Positions 36,642 to 49,905 of a DNA stretch of 64,000 bases are shown one piece after another. The stretch covers positions 15,258,510 to 15,322,509 of the forward strand of contig NC_067200.1 of assembly GCF_000699445.3 (NCBI RefSeq), written 5' to 3'. Under the pieces are notes generated by a model. It saw nothing but the letters and a program-made list of their open reading frames with translations. It was not told the DNA's origin and did not search any database. Positions within the stretch are counted from its first letter, which is position 1. Every line of letters begins with the position of its first letter. The translations under genes and the position numbers were made by a program. The stretch is from Schistosoma haematobium (Eukaryota; Platyhelminthes; Trematoda; Strigeidida; Schistosomatidae).

Positions 36642-37925
36642 TCATTGGACTGTTTCATAAACAATACTCCTACAACATTTTATATTTATTATAGAACCAA
36701 TCAAGTGAGCAATGTATGTTTAGATGACTAAATCGCCATAGAATAACTGAAATTTCTATCATCAGTCAATTTCTGATATCATACGATCATTACCACAGAA
36801 AGATCTATTTTATTTATAACTTCTTTCAAAGATTTTCAATACTATTTCTCAAAATTAATCGATAGAGAGGACATGAATATTATTCGTAGTAAAATCGATG
36901 ATTTGTAATTCTGAATTAATTTGTAGATTACATCATAGTGTGATAGGCATATGAAATCATTGTTTTCAAACCTCATACACTATCAAAAAATGATCCTCTT
37001 CATTATATCCGATATTTAGTCCAAACTGAATATTTTTATAAACATTCAGTTTCATTCAACCCATGAATGAGATTAATCCCCATCAATTAACAGGATATTT
37101 ATATAATAGTACTTAATATAGAATTATATGCTACATGAATACTGCATTCGATGGTAGGTTTATCGGATAAGATAAACCGTAAGTGCATCTTTTAATTAAA
37201 TCTGATAATGATCTCTACTTCTGCATAAAAAAATCTTGTTTGCTGACCAGCAGAGATTCGTCCATTGAGATCACTCAGTCAAGGGGGTTCAATTCAAACG
37301 ATGGAATATCAATAAGACCATATTTTTTCAGCACGTTTTAGTCTTGGTATACTTAAGCTATTTTATTTCAGTTAAAGGTAGCTGGAAACAGCTGTGTTTG
37401 TGATCTTTTGTCTATCAATGATGTGATCGAATAATCTAGTCCTTTTTATTTATAGTTTGTCAGTATGATATTTAACGGACTATATATGATGTTTAAAAAA
37501 GAATGGTTTGTTATCTGTTTCTTCTTTTCTATTGAGTGCAGTCGTATTGAATAAACAAGGTGCTTCAGTTGCTTTTCTCAATTTATAAGAGAAGCCATTT
37601 TAGATTATCTTGATGTTTGTAATATCAAGTTAAATGATTACTTATTATGAACTACATTACCATTGCAAAGTTTATGTATAAATCTAATAACGGAACTCGT
37701 CGTAGCATTGAACAGTAATGTTATTGATAATCACATGATATCAGTGCATATGTAGATACCTATTGCAGTGCATTCCGGATATAGTTTCATGAAATTTAAA
37801 CAAAAATGGTTCTAAATAAACATTTTAAATCAATTATGTTCAATATAATGACAAAGCGATTCGATTTAACGAAAATACAATGTAGAAACCGCTAATTCAT
37901 AAAACAAAGGAGATATCTTAATTAA
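36051..37925. other. AT-rich DNA with a pyrimidine tract
   Basis: A C/T-rich stretch at about 36270-36310 and the TTA run at 36611; otherwise nothing. Confidence 0.5.
36611..36638. repeat. (TTA)n microsatellite
   Basis: Nine TTA units. Confidence 0.9.
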
Positions 37926-38064
37926 TGAGCACTGCTGAGGAGTCCCATACTAGGACGAAATGGCCGTCCAGTGCTTCCAGGTTTTCCATGGTGGTCTAGC
38001 TTCAACTGACTCATGATTTCTATCTGTGAAATTTCTAAAATCTCCACAAACCCCTTCTGATAAA
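37926..38064 (+). mobile_element. Family B ribozyme-plus-tail insertion
   Basis: About 140 bp between ATCTTAATT repeats (37915-37923, 38065-38073). It contains only hammerhead and tail; the element part starts at GCACTG (37929), the foot of stem I. Confidence 0.82.
37929..37974 (+). ncRNA. Hammerhead ribozyme, family B, core intact
   Basis: GCACTG, CTGAGGA, GTCC...GGAC, CGAAA, stem III ATGG/CCGT (one U-G), C, CAGTGC. Confidence 0.75.
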
Positions 38065-38894
38065 ATCTTAATTGCAAAATATGTCATTAACAATTAGTCA
38101 TCTAATCGATCAATTGAATCGCTTACCTACACTGAACAGTATATATTCATTACGTCATCAATATGTGTACTCAGCAACTAATTTTTAATGTTTACTCTTC
38201 ACTAAATATTTTTTTCTTTATATTTTGTATTCACTCATAAGTCATTTGCTGTTTAAATAATTGAATTTGTGCATTGTTTATTTAATAAACGGAATACACC
38301 CATTAAGATATTAAATAAGAAAGATTAGTTCAGCGAAGAGTTCTCTTTTCGGCGAATTCATTTTCAAAGCTGTACAGTCGCAAATAGATATATACTTATT
38401 TTTACAGGATGATAATAATACTGATAATAAACTTCTGTTAAGCATGTTGACAGTGAGGTTAAATAAACAAAGTTATTAAAAAAATTCTTTTAAAAGAAAG
38501 TTTAATAATTGTTTGATTGTTAATGGCTTAAGTATTCATCAAAAGATAAACAGGGAAATTATCATTGGAAAAGGATTACTCAGAATGATAAGATAAATGT
38601 TGAAATCGGGATTAAATGTAATGAGAATGATCGTGGAAACAAAATGAACCAGTTAGGGGTAGAAAATTTAGGGGAAAGATGGAGGATGAAGCACATGGCT
38701 GTAAAAGAAGAAGAGTATGAAGAAGGAGAAAAAGAAGAGAAAAAATAAAATAAAAACAAGAATAAAAATTAAAAATGAAAAATTATAAAACATCAGGACC
38801 ATGGTAGAAGAAGAAGTTGTACCACAGAGAGATATTTAAGTCAGATGAACATCTTTGAATTTGCTAACGATATTTTTCATACATTTATTAATCC

Positions 38895-39220
38895 ATTGTC
38901 TGGCTTCAGGAGGTATTTCCCGGAGTTCTAGTGAGAAGCGGTGACCAGTGGAGTTCAACCGCGTCTGTTGTGAGATAGTAACTTACTGAAGACAACGGTG
39001 TTTGTGTCGCTCAATTTTGTGTATTAGTTGAAGTTAAACATTAACACTGTTGGATGTCGGCCAGCTCAGTGTTATAAAGGTTAAATGTTCGCGCGCGAGA
39101 CCGATAAATCCTGGTTTCGGATTTCGCGGGGTGGGATCATGGATGTATACAGGTGAGGATTTCCATCCAGTGCTCTCATGTTTTCCATGGTGGTCTAGCC
39201 TAAATTGACTCAGTACTCAA
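38895..39220 (+). mobile_element. Family B single unit, ribozyme deleted
   Basis: Leader GGAGTTCTAGTGAGAAGCGG, head CCAGCTCAGTG with TTCGCGCGCGAGACCG, then a ribozyme reduced to GGTGAGGATTTCCATCCAG, and tail. Confidence 0.8.
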
Positions 39221-41253
39221 CTTATTTGATAATACAAATAATTCCACCACTGAATTTATTTATTCAACAATTTTCACAACCTTAAACAGAAAATTTTCCA
39301 TTCGTTCTTGAATAAATTCTATCACTTGGTAAATGATTTTAAAAATAGAATTATCATATGTCAGGGAAATAATGGAAACTAAGAAGTATTAGCGAGAGTT
39401 TAGTCCTAATATACAACTCTTTGGAAGTTCGTAAAAAAAAGACAGTGTTTAATGTCATAACTAGGTATCACAACCATCAAACTAGAATCAAGTGAAAGAA
39501 ACTATTATTTTCATTTAAATGATTTTTATTATTCTCTATTTTGTACTTACATTCATGAATTAAAAGCAGGAGCTTTATCATAGTTTATAGATTTTTTAAT
39601 TCCTCTTGTTTACAATTCATTTGTTGCCATGGCCTCATCAAACTTTATTTCCAACATTATAGCATGGTTTTTTATGAATTTTTTTATTAGCAAAGCATCT
39701 GAACGATGAAACCTTAACATAAAAAAGTGAATTAGTAAAAGTTAATCCTAGTTAAAAAACAAAGTTTATGAACTACGTAATATTTTGACATCTACGCATT
39801 TGTGTTTAATGTTAAAGGCGCCAAAATCATTATGTGCTCTTTAAGTTTCTTTTAATTTAGAGTCCTGACAAAATCCTAGTTCAGATATAATCGATAAAAT
39901 GTGATACAAATTACTTATACTTTCATATTGGTGTATATTGCAAAATTCACCGACAATAATAATCTATATCTCCACACAGTTTCATTACGTAAAACGTTTC
40001 TTTATGTTCTAGAAATAAACATTTTATAATTAAGAGTAATACTCACAGACTACCACTGTTTGTTTACTATGATTTTTAAAAAAAAGCGTTTTGATGAGAA
40101 TACTCGAGTTTCTCTGAACAGTTGAATTTAGATCTCATACACTGAAACAAATTTGTCCGTCACTAACTCAGTAATACATGTTACCCTCATTCTTGAAATA
40201 TTTGACGTGTCTCTCCAAGTCGTTATGTACAATGAGTATAGCGAAAGCACTAAAACCCTCTAACCATGCATTACTTTAGAAAATCATCGTTTAAATTTTA
40301 GTTGCCAAGATGCATTTATATTCGAATACGGCATATATTTTCATAGATATATATCACTACATCTACAATTGTATCGATAAACAGTAAATATCTTCTTAGA
40401 CCTAAGAGATATATAAATTTCAGTGTATGTTGAAAACAGTCAGGTAAAACTGAAAATTCTTTCATTGATTATGCTTATTTCACGGTCCTATAGTAGACGC
40501 ATTCTGTGGTGGTTTAAAATTTGGTACTATAGCATTTAATCACAAGACTTGTAGACAATAAACCAAACACTTTCTGAACTAATCAACCACAGATCTCAAT
40601 TTAACATCATATTTTGATTACTTGCCATTCATAGAACAAACCTAAATAGAAAGGTGATTAACTGTAGGTGTACATAAACTGACCATAAGTTGAATTACCA
40701 AATACATCCATAGTTGCACCAAAAACTGTTAAACAATACACAATTCACAAAAATGATCTATTCAACTAGAAAACAAAAAAAATTATTACACATGTATCTA
40801 TTGCTTAATCAATTTTGTATTAAGATACATTTTTTTATCATAATGCACAAATTGTCTGTGTATATTCTTTTCTTCACTAGAACATTGTCATAAAAATGAT
40901 ATTAAATAATGTAAATGTACAACAAAAATAAAAAAAGAGAACACTATGCATTTCAAATCAGACAAATGTTATTGAAAAATCTCAGTCAAAAAGAAAAAGA
41001 ACACACACACACTAGCGATCAATAAAAACTTATTAAAGTACATGAATGGTAACCATCATAAACTTTCTATTGAATTTCTTTAAAATAAGTTCTTTTTTTA
41101 TTTAGTGAAAATTTCCATTTTGAAATTTGATGCATAAAGAAGGAATGAATCAAGCGAAGAAATTTCTTTACAATTAGGTTTTCATTATAGCTTTACACTC
41201 TTGCTACCTTGGCTGTCGATATAGAAGAGTTTTTAGTAGAATTTTGATAAACT
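39221..41253. other. AT-rich DNA, nothing recognised
   Basis: Repeat-poor; a short CA run lies near 41000. Confidence 0.5.
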
Positions 41254-41266
41254 ATTTTCTTATTTC

Positions 41267-41821
41267 GAAAGCGCTGGTCGGCAAAGCAAGAACAGCATAT
41301 TTACAACTGAAGAACATCTGGAACTCAAAGCAACTGTCAACCAACCAACATCAAGGTCAGGATTTTCAATACAAATGTCAAAACAGTTCTACTGTATGGG
41401 GTGGAAACCTGGAGAACTACGAAAGTCATCATCCAGAAGATACAAGTGTTTATTAACAGTTATCTGCGCAAAATACTTCGGGTCTGTTGGCCAGACACTA
41501 TCAGCAACAACTTACTGTGAGAGAGAACAAAGCAGATCCCAGCGGAGGAAGAAATTAGGAAGAAGCGCTGGAAGTGGATAGGACACACATTGAGGAAATC
41601 ACCCAACTGCGTCACAAGGCAAGCCCTCACATGGAATCCTGAAGGCCAAAAGAGAAGAGGAAGACTAAAGAACACATTACGCCGGGAAATGGAGATAGAC
41701 ATGAGAAAAATGAATAAGAATTGGATGGGATTAGAAAAGAAGGCCTAGGACAGAGTGGGTTGGAGAATGCTGGTCGTCGGCCTATGCTCCATTGAGAGTA
41801 ACAGGCGTAAGTAAGTAAGTA
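41267..41821 (+). mobile_element. 5'-truncated RTE LINE 3' end with 13-bp TSD
   Basis: Retains only the last ~550 bp of the LINE (C-terminal Cys/His-rich region and the AAGT tail). It is flanked by the exact 13-bp repeat ATTTTCTTATTTC at 41254-41266 and 41822-41834, marking target-primed insertion. The first 45 bp differ from the 53 kb element at about eight positions, while the following 506 bp are identical. Confidence 0.9.
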
Positions 41822-42109
41822 ATTTTCTTATTTCTCCCGCTTTTTGTATTTTACTTACACTCAACATTCGTCACTTGATTATTACATAGCTTTTATACTA
41901 CTGACCATACACCAAATTATTTTGTTAGTTCCTTCTCTTTTTATGTATTATGCAACGTAATAACTGCTTGATTTTCGAGTCATTACCTTTATTATTTTAA
42001 TCCTCTTTCTTCCAACTACTCAATGTTAGTTTATAGTCGATATGTAATTACACAATTATTACGTCACATATCTACTTAATGAGTATTATTTGATTATTGT
42101 AAATATTAT

Positions 42110-42360
42110 CAAGCTCCCATTCATGGACGATAACTGTCTCATACTCGACAGTAATTAAACTCAACTGTTCACAGCTTTTCATTAGCACCCTAGGAGTTAC
42201 ATCTTGAAGCTAATCACTACTAGGAACATAATTCTTATTGGTATAGGGTATCGTCGGATTTTCCCATAATTTCATGAAACGGCCGTTCAGGTTTTCAATG
42301 ATGCTCTAGCTGAGATCAGTTCTTGGTTTAAACTTCGGAAACTTTACAATCGCCACAAAC
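42110..42360. mobile_element. Family B, old inverted fragment
   Basis: Minus-strand leader (CAACTGTTCACAGCTTTTC) followed by plus-strand ribozyme 3' half (CATGAAACGGCCGTTC) and tail. Confidence 0.6.
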
Positions 42361-43835
42361 TCTCTTTATTAAAATATAGAACACATGAGTCGGCCAGGTG
42401 GGTTGGACATGATGCAATCACAAGTTATTTTCAAAACACTGAATCTAACATCATTTCAATTAGATTGATGACCGGTAAAATGAAAAAACTATTCATATTA
42501 ACAGTGGGTTTTTGTTCAAAGCTACCTCATTTTTAATGGGTTGGTCATCAGTTGAAATCCTGATTTAGCGAATTCAGTTTGCGTATGCTTGTTGTGTAAC
42601 TACTGTAAACGAAGGATAAATACATAGCCCTTTACTTACATTTTTTTATTAATGTGTGTTTGAACAGGAGATCCATTAACACTGGGCACCTACGACCTCT
42701 CTAGTATTTGAATTCAAGAACTTCAGCATAGTTAACTTTCTCTAGTCATGAATTTTCACTAACATTTCTGGAACGTTTTTGAAGATATTCATATATAAGT
42801 GCACGTGATTGAAAATGTAGGATTTTTCTATGCATAACCTGTGCCACTGTGCTGTTCTAGGTTAAGCATGAATAAACCGACGACTGTATGTTGCATTTGG
42901 TACTAAATATTCAATTAATTACGGCTTTTTAAGAACTTACAGTATCAGTAATGTATTACTTTTCTATTGTCTTTGTTATAATTCAACAAACGTTTCTTAC
43001 ACATGCTAGGTATCACAATTCTTCATAAAAACTATGACATAATGAAATAATTTACTACTGTGAAAGCTCATTTACTTTGTATAATCACAAATAAACTAGG
43101 AAAAGGAAATATTTGCAGCAGTCCCGAAAATTTTCCGTGATTGTTACGACGGTATGGTGTCAAATGAAAATAAAGATAGCGAGACTTATTTCCTTTCATA
43201 AAATATACATCAATTATAGTAACAACATAAAGTATACTTCACTTGTTTATTGATGAGAACAACTTTGGCTTTTTTTGGTGTTAATATAGAAACATTTTAG
43301 TTTGTGTTTTTCCTGCTAAAAAAATTAACTGTATGGCATTATACTTCTTTTATTTATCTAATTATTGCTAACTGAAGAATGAATTGACGAAGTTTAACGT
43401 TTAAGTTAAAGCAAATTTTTCTCAATCTACAAAGTAGTTTGAGAAACGTCGAAAAATCTAGCACTTTGTAAACTACCAACACGTTTTTAACAATCACAGC
43501 AATTCTAATTTGGATTATTTTTACAAGTAAATATCAAAGAGCAAGTGAAAAATATATAAGATCAACTCTATTTTTAATGGACTATTAGTATAAAAGTAAT
43601 GTGAGCAGAGAAACAAGAAGCCTTAACAAACTACAGAAGCTATTTTTGAGGGACTTTATTTCATTCAATTCAAAGCTTTGTAAAACTGTAACATTTGTTT
43701 TTGTCTTTATTCTACAAATCATAAGCTTTCGTTTGATATACGATTCACTGCAGTGGTCCTTTTTGTTCCCAAGCTATTGTAATTTAAACGTAATGTTTTG
43801 TACTCGACTTTCTACGCTGATCTCCGGTTTTTGAC
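42361..43835. other. AT-rich DNA, nothing recognised
   Basis: The 77-codon frame at 43601-43834 has no recognisable features. Confidence 0.5.
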
Positions 43836-43848
43836 ATAATTGTATTTT

Positions 43849-44539
43849 GATTGAGATCTTGAACCGATTGATGTTAGACCACCATTGGAAACCTGGAAGC
43901 ACTGGACGGCCGTTTCGTCCTATTGTGAGACTCCTCAGCGATGCGCAACCACGATCCCGCTCGCGGGATTCGAACCCAGGGTCTTCGGTCTCGCGTGCGA
44001 ACGCTTAACCTACTGGACCACTGGGCTGACTTCCAATGGTGTTAATGTCTAACCTCAACCAATCCACGAAATTACGCTACCATTTTCTATTGTACTGAGG
44101 TAGACACCTGTTTCTACCCGACACGGATTAGCTCCGCTAGTCACGGCTTCTCACCAGAACTCCCGGAATTTTCTCATGAAGCTAGTCACTAGTGAGCACA
44201 TGGTAATTATCAGTATAGGGGTTGTGGAGATTGTTAAGTTTTTGATTGAGATCATGAACCGATTGATGTTGAACCACTTTTGAAAACCTGGATTGGTTGA
44301 GGTTACATATTAACACCATTGGATGTCGGCTCAGTGGTCCGGTAGGTTGAGCGTTCGCGCGCGAGACTGAAGGCCATGGGTTCGAATCCTGCGAGCGGGA
44401 TCGTGGATGCGCATTGCTGAGAAGTCTCACAATAGGACGAAACGGCCATCCAGTGCTTCCAGGTTTTCAATGGCGGTCTAACACCAATCGGTTCATGATC
44501 TCAATCAAAAACTTAACAATCTCCACAACCCCTATAGTG
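43849..44539. mobile_element. Family B inverted multimer with 13-bp TSD
   Basis: Exact ATAATTGTATTTT flanks the 691-bp block (43836-43848, 44540-44552). The left part, read on the minus strand, is tail-leader-head-hammerhead-tail, i.e. more than one unit (44300 down to 43849). The right part, on the plus strand from about 44292, is leader end-head-hammerhead-tail. Both carry the subfamily tail AACAATCTCCACAACCCC or its relative. One duplication around the whole block means one insertion event, so its RNA template contained about two units. Confidence 0.9.
43899..43944 (-). ncRNA. Hammerhead motif, family B, weakened stem I
   Basis: Minus strand core CTGAGGA, stem II GTCT/GGAC with a terminal U-G pair, CGAAAC, stem III ACGGCCGT, then C. 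The stem I 5' strand is CATCG instead of CACTG, leaving a C-A mismatch and a U-G pair. The plus-strand partner at about 44415-44462 reads CTGAGAA and should be dead. Confidence 0.65.
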
Positions 44540-44552
44540 ATAATTGTATTTT

Positions 44553-46429
44553 CCTAATTGTTTGTACGTTGTGGTCTGGTTAGTCATCTATTTATTCATG
44601 TATCTTTTTACACTGACCTGAAATCGGGAACCAGATAGGAATCGAGAATAAATCGCATAGTGTTCCAGTTGACTTGTCTTCTCTCACTGGCGTGCTTGTC
44701 AGCCAATCAGGTGATGGAATAGTTTTAGTTTCTCTACCTCAAGCAGTCTCACTTCGAACTCACGCATAGTAGCCTCAAGATTAAGCCAGTCAGCCTATCG
44801 CGTCAAGGTCTTAATCTAGATTAGACATAACAAAAAGGTTATTGATTTCCTTGTTGTAAATCGTGGACTGACTTGATTTAAATAATCATTGGAAAGACTG
44901 CAGCAGTGTATATCCATTTCTTTCTAATATAGAACTGCTAAACAATGCTCCTTCACACACTGAACAGTGATCAAATCCAGTACCTTCATAACTTATTCTT
45001 CAGGTCACTGTGTTAACATTTCGGTTTACATTTCCAAATTCAGTCGATTTGCATTAACATTTCAATCGAAATTAATATGGAAGAAATTGAATAAACCTAT
45101 TATTCTATCATTTGTAATACTAAGTCATACTCACTAGTTTCGTAAATATTAACATATTTAAATGTGAGAATAAAATTATTTAAGTACATTCAATCATAGG
45201 GAATGAAATATAAAAATAGGAAAGCGTTGCAATCAACGGATAGTATACAACTATGCTTTTTACTAAATCATATTTCGATAATGCAATGAAAAGATGAAGG
45301 TTATCAGAATTATTTGATAGCATATTTGCGCAATACATTTCGAACAATCTGATCACACCAGGGTAGGTTAAGAGTAAGGACAAACTGTTTTTGAACGCAT
45401 CAAAGCGATTTCAGTTTCCGTATAGCCAAGGCTTCAATAAACTTTAGTATACGTCCTTGAAGGTCTTTTATACTACTACAAATGCTGACTTGATATCAAC
45501 CAAATGTTTCTCAATGGAGGAAGATGTCTGCCTATCCTGTGATCTTATTTGATCAAACTGAAACTCTGTTCAAAAACAATTTGTCCTTATCCTTAACCTA
45601 TCCTGGTAAACTGATTTATTATCCAGGATGGTTACCACACTGTTTTTGTGTACTTTATTTCCTTTCTTTGTTACAGTTTACCTTTAACCTGCCTAGTCGG
45701 CCATTTAGTTTTCATATAAAAGTGTCTTAACAAATATATGTGTGATCAAATTGTTCGAAATGTATTGCGCAAATATATTACGGAATCTTGACAACTTCAC
45801 CTTACTAAATTGTATTTAAGTTTGAACGAAAGTGACTAAAGGTTTTGTATACATTTAAGTGATAAGGTGAACAGTATTGCCTTGTTAACGATTCTCATTA
45901 CACTTTAACTAGTCTCATTTATGAAAATCATAAGAGGAATTGTGAAAGAAATTGATAGAAAACAGAACACATAACTGTAGTGGTTCATTTTCGCCTTGCC
46001 ACCTATCAATCCACCATATCCATTTATTGAATGATATTGCAAAATTGTATATGGATACATATGACAGATGTTAAACACAAAAGAAAACCATTCAAAATTC
46101 TATCCTTTACAAAATTAGTATCAATTCAAGTTATACCATTATCACCTTGATTTCTTCCAATTCTTTACATGAATATGTTCATTTAGAATAAAAACACGTC
46201 TGAACTTGACAAAATATATTTCACTCAGTTAAGTGGTTTTATTGATGTAATTTTCTGTGAATTATTAAATACCTTTTCATAAGTAAATAATCGTTTACTT
46301 AATTTATCATCAAAGACAATAAACAGTGTTTGTTTTTTTAATTATTCATTTAGACTCATGTGATTTGAATTGTTTTACATCAAGAATTGATGTCATCATA
46401 AAAACATAGAAAATCAATGAGCTTTGAGT
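44553..46429. other. AT-rich DNA, nothing firm
   Basis: Short frames at 45180-45383 (-) and 45524-45730 (+) overlap similar words (GTGATCAAATTGTTCG, GATCACACCAGG) but no family could be assigned. Confidence 0.4.
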
Positions 46430-46955
46430 AGCTGCTTCTTTTTACTATGCATCCTGTTGTGTATTTTAAGCCCGGCTATTTATCACGTGATTTATTCGCC
46501 AATCGAAATACTAATTATTCAATCTTAGTACTGTGACGTTCGACCTGTATGAGCAGTCTAGCGTCCTAATTGATCCTTTGTCCACCTAGTCTGTCCAGTT
46601 GAGTCTAGAACACCAATAACAGCTTCCCCCATGAGAATCATTCATTTCAAACATACTTGGTTTATATACTAGCCAAACAGACTGCAGCATACCATAAAAT
46701 AGGAAATAACATTTATACAAGATCAAGCCAAAATGTGGCTGTGAACGTAGGAGACTGTAATCAACAAACTAAACATAACTTAAGAACAGCAATAATTCAT
46801 AATTCATAAGTCTAAATGAAACTTATAATAAGAGGAATATAAATATACACAATCTAATTACTAAATCATTATACAATAAGAATATATATATCATATTAGT
46901 CCATTAATAGTTCTCAGGAGTTACCCGTAATTTAATCTTCACTAGGATATAACAC
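46430..46955 (-). mobile_element. LTR, diverged copy
   Basis: Same LTR family, older: GGATATAACAC near 46945 (start), GGCTGTGAACG, TATA region near 46670, and AATGATTCTC. Many substitutions. Confidence 0.65.
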
Positions 46956-48737
46956 ATCCAAGATACCACTTTTCCATAAAGCTTAGTGTTCTTGGATTTT
47001 AGTCTATAATTGTCCAAGGCAGGATAAAGCAACATTCCGGTTCTTCCTGGTTTCAACAGTCACCCAGTTGATGCCAATTCATTATGAAAAAGGATATGCA
47101 CAAAAGCTATAAAAAACGGCACATAAAATGAAAAACAGATATTCATGATTGAGAAATGCTATCTCTGGTTAACACATTTCTTTGAAATCTATTATACTGG
47201 GCTCTGAATCGGTTACTGAGGGTCAAATATCAAGATGATGAATATATGTCGGACAGCTCTATGATACCTAATTAGTATCATCATGTTGTAATCAACAGTA
47301 ATCATATTTCAGATCTGATATACTAGTTTTAGAACATACTCAGGGGGCCATGTGCCGATGCATAGTAGACCATAAATTTATTTACAGAAAACACTTATGC
47401 ATGATATCAAAACGAAATTAAACTGATCATACAATAATAAACTACCTTCGAGATTAGTCATTGTAAATGTTAGATCTCAGATACATCACGATCAGAATGG
47501 ATTAAGGGATGAAGTATTATATTAAATCTATCATTCTAATTACATTCATTCACTAACTTTCACAGTAAGTACTGTAATTTGTTCAAATGTTAACAGCTGT
47601 TAAGTCGTTTCACAATTACAGTCAGAAATATTTAAAGAAGTGTATCTTACACGTAAGACGTAGCCCAATTCCGGAGTAATGCCGAATGTATAGTCAACAA
47701 AATTCAGACAAAACAGATAATTTAATTGATAAACATATCGCGTAAACCAATAAGCTTTATACTATTCCAAGAGGTAGTGTCTACGAGTTCTAAATGATAT
47801 ATATATATATATATCATTTTCAAAATTATGTCATTATTGACTGTCCGGAATTTTGAATATATTAAGTTTATAAAACAAAACCATTCATCAGCTCAAGTAT
47901 TACTATCAGATAGTTTATAATCATCAATTAGTGAAGGTAATATGTTGCTTTTATGTATGATGTAACAAGTAACATAACATATGAAAATATTTTAAACAAG
48001 TAGTTTTTGTATCAGTCATAGTCTATTTTCAATGAAACTATTACATTTTATGACCAAAAAAATACAAGTTGACATTCATTTGTTTTTACTTAGTCAGTTT
48101 ATTTTACAAGTAACATTTAGTAATGGTGAAAGATGATTAGAATTTATAGTAATAATAATGAAATCTAACCTTGATTATTTTGAATTAAAAATCCCTATTT
48201 AGCATAGTTTTCTAGATTTACGACAAAACAAAAAACAACAGAACTCCATATAAAAGTTAAAAATTTTGTTACCATGGTAATATTGAAATTTTTCACATTT
48301 ATTTTTATAAATATCGTCACGAACTGTTCTTCAAATTTATATATAACAGTTTAATTCAAACAACAATAAAAATTTGAATGTTTATTAAGAAAACGTCTTT
48401 CAGTCAATATCAGATCGTTGAATAGTTTTAAATAAAAATTGAAATGTCATAATGTTTTGTTTTTTTTTTAGAAAATTGTTTTTTAGTTTTACTTCTTTCT
48501 CATATCCTTGAAAGAAACATTAAACAAAACATGACATCATAACAAACGTCATAGGTTTCAATTAGTCGAGTCTCTACTAATGTACAATGTAAATAGTGAT
48601 TTATGGTCGTTTCAAAATTGTCTTATTCAAAGGGGGATTCTTTTGTAATCAAGTAAATTGTCATTTGAACACAGTTATTTGCATTACGTAATATTCACTA
48701 ACTTTTATTCCAGTTCAGCAATTATAAGTGTTATACA
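46956..48737. other. AT-rich DNA, nothing recognised
   Basis: Only the AT run at 47796 stands out. Confidence 0.5.
47796..47814. repeat. Short (AT)n
   Basis: AT run bounded by AAATG and CATTT, hence a small perfect palindrome. Confidence 0.8.
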
Positions 48738-49420
48738 CTTAATTACTTACACCTGTTACTCATCGCGGAGGAACAAAGGCCGCCCACCAGCACACTTCAT
48801 CAAACAATGTCCTGCGTATTTCTGTCCACTTCTTTTCAGTTGCTATTCATTCTTTTCACATCTGCTTCCATTTCCCGGCGTAATGTGTTCCTCGGTCTTC
48901 CTCATCTCTGTTTTCCTTCAGGATCCCAGGTTAGCACTTGTTTCGTGATACAATCTGAAGATTCCCGTAATGTATGTCCTGTCTACTTCCAACGTCTTTT
49001 CCTAATTCCCCCTTCAGTTAGAAGTTGATCTGTTCTCTTCCACAGAAGGTTATTGTTGATGGTATCTGGTCAACAGATATTGATTACCTAGCGTAGATAA
49101 GTGTTCATAAATACCTGTATATTCTTGATGATGGTTGTGATGGTTCTCCAAGTTCTACCTCCATGTAGTAGGGTTTGCTTAACCTTTGATATTAGTTGAC
49201 AGTTGTTTTGAGTTCCATATGATTCTCATTTTTAGGAGTACGACCCGTGCTTTGCCGATCCTCGCCTATACCTTGAAATCAAACCTTCCTATTTGATCGA
49301 TGATAGTCCTCAAGTTAGTAAAAGATTCCACATCTTCCAGAGATTCACGATCAAGTGTGACTGGGTTGGTGTTCTGTGTACTGTATTTGAGGATCTTGCT
49401 TTACCCTTTGTGTACGTTGT
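48738..49420 (-). mobile_element. RTE LINE 3' fragment, reverse strand
   Basis: Read on the minus strand it covers the thumb through the C-terminus (an LEDVESFTNL-like start near 49340) and ends at the GAGTAACAGGTGTAAGTAAT 3' terminus near 48740. It has several stops and is more diverged than the 41 kb and 53 kb copies. It abuts LTR-element sequence at about 49420. Confidence 0.85.
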
Positions 49421-49450
49421 GTTTATTATAACTTGTGAACCGGTGTGGCC

Positions 49451-49905
49451 TGTTAATGTATAACGCAACGAGAGCAGTGAATCTTCGACCGGACCTATGA
49501 CGCATAAAACACGTACGAGCAGTCTAGAGTCCTGCTTCCTGCCTAGCCCAGTCAGTTGAGTTCAGGACACAAATCTCAGCCTCTGCAATATCAATCATTT
49601 ATTTCAAACATACTCGGTTTATATACCAACCAGACAGACCATAGCGTACCGTAAAATAGAAAATAACAATATTTGCCCAAAAGTGGCTGTGAATGAGGGA
49701 GATAGTAATTAATAGACAGGCCATAACTCAAGAATGGTAAATCGTATAATAATAGTTTATAGATCAAAATAAAGTTCATAATAAGAGGGACATGAATATG
49801 AATAGTTTAGTTACATAACAATTATTCGATAAAAATATTCGCATAGTATTGGTCCCTAAATTGATCCCGAAAGTTACCATTCATTATTCTTATCGGGATA
49901 TAACA
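49451..49905 (-). mobile_element. LTR, second copy
   Basis: Reverse-strand LTR starting at 49905 (TGTTATATCCCG) and ending at 49451. Its first 370 bp match 30968-31337 perfectly; the 3' part differs by indels. A short piece of internal sequence follows to about 49421, where a LINE fragment begins. Confidence 0.75.

Noticed and set aside
44340..44400. Possible tRNA gene (A box, GGGTTCGAATCC B box)
   Set aside because: No complete cloverleaf or acceptor stem; it is the tRNA-like head of a family B retroposon, as at several other places.
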